DNA of 64,000 nt from Leucobacter rhizosphaerae (GTDB taxonomy: Bacteria > Actinomycetota > Actinomycetes > Actinomycetales > Microbacteriaceae). The notes under the pieces were generated by a model. The model worked only from the letters and a program-made list of their open reading frames with translations. It did not search any database and was not told the origin of the DNA. The stretch lies in assembly GCF_022919175.1 (NCBI RefSeq), contig NZ_CP095043.1:1798001-1862000 (forward strand), read 5' to 3'. The translations under genes and the position numbers were made by a program. Shown piece after piece: positions 59,526 to 64,000 of the stretch (the stretch's first letter is position 1; each line of letters starts with the position of its first letter).

Positions 59526-60230
59526 CTAGCCGATGCGGAGCGATCGCAGGATCCGCTGCAGCGTGGCGTACTCCTCGGTGTCGACGAACGCGCGCGCCTC
59601 GTCCATCGACGCGAAGGTGCGCGGCGGGAAGTTCGCGCTGACCTGGGTCGAGTCCGCAAAGGTCATCGGACCCGCGGCCGGATGCAGCAGGTTGTAAATG
59701 AAACAGGCGTCGATCGGTTGCGTGTCGTCGAGCGCGATGCTCCCGATCACCCCCGACTCCGTCTCCGCGGCGCGGAAGACGACGCGCGGTGGCACGAGCG
59801 GAGTGAAGCTGGTGTCGGCCGCCGGCACATACCCCGGGATCTCCGCGGGCACGACGTCGAGTTCTTCGAGCCCGAGTGCCGGGAGCGACTCGCAGGATCC
59901 GCCGAGGCCGATCACGGCGCTCGAGAAATACAGCTGTTCGGCACCATCGGAGTCACGGATCACGTACTGCAGGAGCTCTTCAGGGGCGTAGGCCGACGGC
60001 ACCTCCTCGACCGTCCACCCGGGAGGGGTCTCGAAGGAATACACCATGCGGTCGTCCACGAAGCGCACCCACGGCTCCTCGGTCGGCGGGGCAGGCGTCG
60101 GTGTCGTCGTCGCGGGCGGAGCGCTCGTCGTGGGCGCGACGGACGGGCTCTCGGGTTCGGGCGCACACCCCATCGCCCCGAATGACAGCGCGAGCACCAC
60201 GAGTGCCGCCGAACCCAGCCTGCGCGTCAT
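59526..60230 (-). CDS. Lipoprotein of unknown function
   Basis: The 234-residue protein begins with a lipoprotein signal (MTRRLGSAALVVLALSFG, lipobox GAMGC), then a Thr/Pro/Ala-rich linker (residues about 25-50) typical of surface lipoproteins. The body has no recognised family. The ATG at 60230 follows GGAGGC; the longer frame is not coding-like. It lies between DUF3151 and the YajQ gene with moderate spacing. Confidence 0.8.
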   Translation of the reverse strand: MTRRLGSAALVVLALSFGAMGCAPEPESPSVAPTTSAPPATTTPTPAPPTEEPWVRFVDDRMVYSFETPPGWTVEEVPSAYAPEELLQYVIRDSDGAEQLYFSSAVIGLGGSCESLPALGLEELDVVPAEIPGYVPAADTSFTPLVPPRVVFRAAETESGVIGSIALDDTQPIDACFIYNLLHPAAGPMTFADSTQVSANFPPRTFASMDEARAFVDTEEYATLQRILRSLRIG

Positions 60231-60294
60231 CGACGCCTCCGATCCCACTCGTCCACCCGGGTGCCGTGCAGCCGATGCGCGGCCGAGGAACCGC

Positions 60295-60783
60295 CTAGCG
60301 GTAGTTGACGAACTGCAGCGCGACATCCACGTCGGCGCCCTTGAGGAGCGCCATCGTCGCCTGCAGATCATCGCGGCTCTTCGAGCTGACACGCAGCTCG
60401 TCGCCCTGGATCTGGCTCTTCACACTCTTCGGGCCCTCGTCGCGGATCAGCTTGTTCAGCTTCTTCGCCGTCGCCTGGTCGATGCCCTCCTTGAGCTTCG
60501 ACTCGATGCGCGTCTCCTTGCCGCTCGGGAACGGATCGCCGCTGTCGAGCACCTTCAGCGACATCCCGCGCTTGATGATCTTGGACTGCAGCACGTCGAG
60601 CACTGCGAGCGCGCGCTCCTCGGTGCTTGCCTTGATCAGGATCGCCTCGCCGCTCAGCGACACGTCGGCGCCGACGCCCTTGAAGTCGTAGCGCTGCTCG
60701 ATCTCTTTCCGAGCCTGGTTCACGGCATTCTCGACTTCCATGCTGTCGATCTTGCTCACCACGTCAAATGAAGAATCAGCCAT
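60295..60783 (-). CDS. YajQ family nucleotide-binding protein
   Basis: The 162-residue protein matches Yaj[21 protein letters not shown] at the N-terminus, [12 protein letters not shown], and [15 protein letters not shown] in the second half. The family binds RNA or cyclic di-GMP in some bacteria; the role in actinobacteria is not settled. The length is typical. It stands alone between the lipoprotein gene and the CPBP protease. Confidence 0.92.
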   Translation of the reverse strand: MADSSFDVVSKIDSMEVENAVNQARKEIEQRYDFKGVGADVSLSGEAILIKASTEERALAVLDVLQSKIIKRGMSLKVLDSGDPFPSGKETRIESKLKEGIDQATAKKLNKLIRDEGPKSVKSQIQGDELRVSSKSRDDLQATMALLKGADVDVALQFVNYR

Positions 60784-60854
60784 GCGCTCAGACTATCGCG
60801 GATCGGCGCGAGGGGGCAGGATCCAGCGCGGGATCGCCACTGCCTCGCCGCGGG

Positions 60855-61571
60855 TCAGCCACCCAGGGCGGTCGCGATCGTCGGGATCAGGATTGGGGCG
60901 TTGAGGCAGAAGTGCAGCAGCATGCAGGCCGGCAGATTGCGCGTCCGGGCGTAGAGGACGTAGAGGGCGATCGTGCCGACGCCCGCGGTCCACAGCCACT
61001 GCACGCCGAAGAAGACGAGGTGCGGGGCGACGAAGAGCGGAATCGTCAGCGCGAACGCGAGCCACCTGCGCCCGGTCAATTCGGTCAGCCGCTCGATCGG
61101 GTAGCCCCGGTAGAGGATCTCCTCGAAGATCGCCGACGAGAAGATCATTCCGATGACGGCGACGATCGGCAGCGCGGCGATCGTCGCCGTGCCCGGATCG
61201 TTAGCCGGCGGGAAGAACGTGCGCACGACCCACTGCCAGGCCATGACGATGCCGAAGAGAATCAGCGCCCACTCCAGGTCCTTTCCCCGCGGGCGACGCA
61301 GGCCGAGGGACGCGAGCGGGCGGCGCTCGACGATGAGCACATACGCCAGGAGCGGGACCACCGCGAGCACGTTCCAGACGATCGACGAGGCGGGTCCGCC
61401 GAACTCCGGGACGATCCCGACAGCTTCGACCACCCTCGGGAGCCACATGGGTGAGTAGGCGAGTGCGATCCCGACGATGGAGATGACCCACAAGCGCGTC
61501 GAGCCGCGCACCACCGGCACCTCCGCTCGGGGCTCCGCCGATGGTGTCCGGGATCGAGACGTGGGTTCCAT
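60855..61571 (-). CDS. CPBP family intramembrane metalloprotease
   Basis: About 238 residues with several membrane helices and the CPBP (Abi) motifs: EEILYRGY with the EExxxR pattern, a His in FVAPHLVFFG and a His in LLHFCLNA. These form the membrane-embedded catalytic site. The ATG at 61571 is chosen because the ATG at 61586 lies within the operator palindrome; a TACTCT box (61578-61583) would then allow a leaderless mRNA. It is divergent from a TetR gene that probably controls it. Substrates are unknown; some members mature bacteriocins or process peptides. Confidence 0.85.
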   Translation of the reverse strand: MEPTSRSRTPSAEPRAEVPVVRGSTRLWVISIVGIALAYSPMWLPRVVEAVGIVPEFGGPASSIVWNVLAVVPLLAYVLIVERRPLASLGLRRPRGKDLEWALILFGIVMAWQWVVRTFFPPANDPGTATIAALPIVAVIGMIFSSAIFEEILYRGYPIERLTELTGRRWLAFALTIPLFVAPHLVFFGVQWLWTAGVGTIALYVLYARTRNLPACMLLHFCLNAPILIPTIATALGG

Positions 61572-61584
61572 GTCAGTAGAGTAC

Positions 61585-61598
61585 ATGCTCTAGAGCAT
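61585..61598. promoter_or_regulatory. Candidate TetR operator in the divergent promoter
   Basis: The 14-bp palindrome atgctctagagcat lies between the CPBP and TetR genes. Partial copies of its half-site (actctag, ctagag) flank it. It overlaps likely promoter elements of both genes and suits autoregulation by the divergent TetR protein. Confidence 0.5.
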
Positions 61599-61627
61599 TC
61601 ACTCTAGTGTGGGGTAGACTGGAGCAC

Positions 61628-62236
61628 GTGACCCGAGCCCTCCGCCACCGCAGTTACGACGCGAAACGCGCCTCCATCGTGGACACCGCATCGGGCCTGT
61701 TCGCAGCGCACGGCTACCGCGGCACGAGCACCGCGCTGATCTGTCGCACCGCCGGGATTTCGTCAGGGACCTTCTTCCACTACTTCCCCACCAAACTCGA
61801 CGCGCTCGTCGCCGTGCTTGACGCGGGATGCGAGGCTCTCGGCGCTCACCTGGCAGAGATCGACGGGCGAACGAGCGGACTCGAGGCGATCACCGCCTAC
61901 GCGGACGCCCTCGCGTCCGAGATCGAGGACCGCTCATATGCGGGGTTCGTCGCCGGCATCGCGGAGGTCGAGTCGGAGCCGCGGGTCGCCGAAGCGCTCC
62001 GCGCCGAGGCCGGCCTCGTGTCGGAGTTCCTCGCGCGGCAGGTCGAGGCGGGCCAGCACGCCGGGAGGATCCGCCAGGATCGCTCGGCCTCCGAGCTCGC
62101 GCGGTGGGCGGCCTGGCTGCTCGACGGTGCTGCTGGGGCTGCTGCCCAGGCCGCCGCCGGGTCCGCTGCGACCGAGCCTGCGCCCAGCCGTAAAGCCCTC
62201 ACGACGGGACTGCTCGCGCTGCTCGAGGCGCGCTGA
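61628..62236 (+). CDS. TetR-family transcriptional regulator
   Basis: The 202-residue protein has a TetR helix-turn-helix (about 12-58, with ICRTAGISSGTFFHYFPTKLDAL) and a helical C-terminal domain. The GTG at 61628 gives a normal TetR N-terminus. A TAGACT box at 61615-61620 lies 7 bp upstream, so the transcript may start at or next to the GTG (leaderless). It probably represses itself and the divergent CPBP gene. The ligand is unknown. Confidence 0.85.
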   Translation: MTRALRHRSYDAKRASIVDTASGLFAAHGYRGTSTALICRTAGISSGTFFHYFPTKLDALVAVLDAGCEALGAHLAEIDGRTSGLEAITAYADALASEIEDRSYAGFVAGIAEVESEPRVAEALRAEAGLVSEFLARQVEAGQHAGRIRQDRSASELARWAAWLLDGAAGAAAQAAAGSAATEPAPSRKALTTGLLALLEAR

Positions 62237-62374
62237 GCACGCCGGGTCTCGAGCACGTCGCGGATGGCGACTGAGCAATGCCTGGCATAACTTGAGCGAA
62301 AGTATTGTTAGGCTCTTCGACGGCCCGGACGCGATCCGACCGGGCTCCCGCACTCCCCGTCGAAAGGACCGTAC

Positions 62375-63772
62375 GTGTCGACCCCCACCGCAGCGCCCAC
62401 CCGGCGCCGCCTCCCCCGTTGGATGACCTCGTTCGGCTGGCAGATCCTCGCCGCGCTCATCCTCGGCCTCCTCCTCGGCGCACTCGCCATCTCGATCGGC
62501 CCCGACGCCGAGGACAACCCGAACGGCCTGCACGCCACCCTCGCGACCATCGGCGGCAGCTACGTCTCGCTGCTGCGCGCCGCGGTGGTCCCCCTCATCT
62601 TCACCGCGATCGTCTCGAGCATCGTCGGCCTGCGCCAGGTCACGAACGCCGCCCGGCTCGCGGGCCAGACGCTGCTGTGGTTCGCGATCACCGCGCTCAT
62701 CGCGGTCACGATCGGCATCGTGCTCGGCGTCACGCTCCGGCCCGGCGCCGGCGTCTCCGACGCGGGGCTCGAGCCCTCGGACCCGTCCACGGTCGGCACC
62801 TGGTGGAACTTCCTGACCGGGCTCGTGCCCTCGAACTTCCTGGGTCTCGGCGTCGGCGGCTCCGTCGACCTCGAGACGGGCGCGCTCGACGCCAGCCCGA
62901 GCTTCAACGTACTGCAGGTGATCGTCGTCTCGGTCGCGGTCGGGATCGCCGCGCTGAAGATCGGCGAGAAGGCCGAGCCCTTCATCCGCCTCACCGAGTC
63001 GGCTCTCGCGATCATCCAGAAGGTCCTCTGGTGGATCATCCGGATCGCGCCCATCGGCACCCTCGGCCTCATCGGCAACGCGGTCGCGGAGTACGGCTGG
63101 ACCAAGATGGGATCGCTCACCTGGTTCGTGGCGGTGCTCTACATCGGTCTCGCCCTGGTGCTGTTCGTCGTCTACCCGATCCTCATCAAGACCAACGGCC
63201 TCTCGATCCGCCAGTACTTCTCGGGCGTCTGGCCCGCGGTGCAGCTCGGGTTCGTGAGCCGCTCGTCCATCGGCACGCTGCCGCTCACCGAGCGGGTGAC
63301 CGAGCGCAACCTCGGCGTGCCGCGCAGCTACGCGTCCTTCGCCGTGCCGCTCGGCGCGACCACCAAGATGGACGGCTGCGCCGCGGTCTACCCGGCCGTC
63401 GCCGCGATCTTCATCGCGCAGTTCTTCGGCATCGAGCTCACAATCGTGCAGTACCTGCTCATCGCGCTGGTCTCGGTGGTGGGATCGGCCGCCACCGCCG
63501 GCACCACCGGCGCGACCGTGATGCTCACGCTCACCCTGTCGACGCTGGGGCTTCCCCTCGAGGGAGTCGGCCTGCTGCTCGCGGTCGATCCGATCATCGA
63601 CATGGGCCGCACGGCGGTCAACGTCGCGGGCCAGGCCCTCGTTCCGGCGATCGTCGCGAAGCGCGAGGGGATCCTCGACCTGGATCGCTACAACGCCCCC
63701 CGCGAGGGTGTCGCCTTCGACAACGGCGACGATGCGTCCGCGGAGGCTCCGGAGCTGAGCGCGAAGGCCTAG
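62375..63772 (+). CDS. Dicarboxylate/amino acid:cation symporter (DAACS)
   Basis: The 465-residue protein has the DAACS (glutamate/C4-dicarboxylate carrier) architecture: about eight membrane helices, the reentrant serine-rich region SRSSIGTLPLT, and the segments TKMDGCAAVYPAVAAIFIAQ and DMGRTAVNVAGQALV, which form the substrate and ion sites. It imports glutamate, aspartate or a C4-dicarboxylate with Na+ or H+. GAAAGGA precedes the GTG at 62375. The substrate choice cannot be made from sequence. Two hairpins follow the stop. Confidence 0.93.
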   Translation: MSTPTAAPTRRRLPRWMTSFGWQILAALILGLLLGALAISIGPDAEDNPNGLHATLATIGGSYVSLLRAAVVPLIFTAIVSSIVGLRQVTNAARLAGQTLLWFAITALIAVTIGIVLGVTLRPGAGVSDAGLEPSDPSTVGTWWNFLTGLVPSNFLGLGVGGSVDLETGALDASPSFNVLQVIVVSVAVGIAALKIGEKAEPFIRLTESALAIIQKVLWWIIRIAPIGTLGLIGNAVAEYGWTKMGSLTWFVAVLYIGLALVLFVVYPILIKTNGLSIRQYFSGVWPAVQLGFVSRSSIGTLPLTERVTERNLGVPRSYASFAVPLGATTKMDGCAAVYPAVAAIFIAQFFGIELTIVQYLLIALVSVVGSAATAGTTGATVMLTLTLSTLGLPLEGVGLLLAVDPIIDMGRTAVNVAGQALVPAIVAKREGILDLDRYNAPREGVAFDNGDDASAEAPELSAKA

Positions 63773-63804
63773 GTCCTCGCCGACCGAGCGAGGCTCGGAG
63801 TGCC

Positions 63805-63864
63805 GAGCACCCCAAGCGGTGCTCACCGTTCAGGCGGTCGGGATCCGAGGATTCCGACCGCCTG
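63805..63864. terminator. Two hairpins downstream of the symporter gene
   Basis: The first has arms gagcacc and ggtgctc (63805-63811, 63818-63824). The second has perfect 11-bp arms at 63831-63841 and 63854-63864. They lie within 95 bp of the symporter stop and facing the convergent truncated gene, so a shared terminator is likely. Copies of the motif ccgcctgaggtg follow at about 63859 and 63876. Confidence 0.65.
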
Positions 63865-63902
63865 AGGTGTTTGCACCGCCTGAGGTGCACCTGTCGCCGT
63901 GC

Positions 63903-64000
63903 CTACCTGACCGAGGCTCGCCGCATCGCCACCCAGGTGCACCCGAGGGCCACCACGATGATCCCGAGCACCGTCAGCGCCAGCCCCTCCCGCGTCACCG
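63903..64000 (-). CDS. C-terminal fragment of a small membrane protein (cut by window edge)
   Basis: A reading frame on the minus strand ends in TAG at 63903-63905 and is open to the window edge. It encodes at least 31 residues with one membrane segment (LALTVLGIIVVALGCTW) and a basic end (MRRASVR). A GTG at 63998 could even be its start. The family cannot be named from this piece. Confidence 0.5.
   Translation of the reverse strand, partial: VTREGLALTVLGIIVVALGCTWVAMRRASVR

Overview
The window is 64 kb of GC-rich DNA, packed with genes that often overlap by 4 bp (ATGA or GTGA). Protein families, GTG starts, a LexA box of the actinobacterial type and cell-wall sorting by an LAxTG-type signal point to an actinobacterium. 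The gene order holB, secreted alpha/beta-hydrolase, tRNA-Thr and the very large DUF11-repeat wall protein suggest the family Microbacteriaceae (a Leucobacter- or Microbacterium-like organism); that placement is inference. I see no transposase, phage gene, CRISPR array or replication origin.

Layout. (1) 3-5046, plus strand: a CoA-linked catabolic operon (amidohydrolase, acyl-CoA dehydrogenase, MaoC hydratase, acyl-CoA ligase, TetR regulator). (2) 5056-12411, minus strand: a peptide/amide uptake and hydrolysis operon (DUF3237 protein, solute-binding lipoprotein, amidase, permease, fused permease-ATPase, ATPase). (3) 12847-26436: a catabolic island of unknown substrate with an SsuABC/NitT-type importer, an FMN-dependent monooxygenase, a flavin reductase fused to a GntR/FCD-like regulator, aldehyde dehydrogenase, two paralogous zinc alcohol dehydrogenases, an MmgE/PrpD protein, a creatinase-like M24 protein and a LysR regulator. 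(4) 26882-38252: lignin-type aromatic catabolism, with vanillate O-demethylase (vanA, vanB) and its PadR regulator, the protocatechuate branch (pcaH-G-B-D-C) with a FUSC-type exporter, two IclR regulators and 4-hydroxybenzoate hydroxylase (pobA). VanAB and PobA both feed protocatechuate into PcaGH, PcaB, PcaC and PcaD, giving beta-ketoadipate; pcaI and pcaJ are not in the window. (5) 38301-45895: housekeeping genes (coproheme decarboxylase, malic enzyme, thiolase, tRNA-Thr, secreted hydrolase, DNA polymerase III delta-prime, IMPACT-family protein, S4 protein). (6) 45965-55150: one gene for a secreted, wall-anchored protein of about 3,060 residues built from DUF11-type repeats. (7) 55348-64000: a methyladenine glycosylase-like protein, an SOS-box radical SAM gene, chorismate mutase, purA, DUF3151, a lipoprotein, a YajQ protein, a CPBP protease with a divergent TetR gene, a dicarboxylate symporter and a truncated membrane protein.

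The most interesting items are the island in (3) with its reductase-regulator fusion, the LexA box at 57305-57326, a family of 50-51 bp inverted-repeat elements occurring as matched pairs in two intergenic regions, the 10-4-10 inverted repeat in front of vanA, and the giant wall protein. Several catabolic genes (CoA ligase, vanA, vanB, pcaC) also carry in-frame low-complexity or tandem-repeat insertions, an unusual shared trait here.
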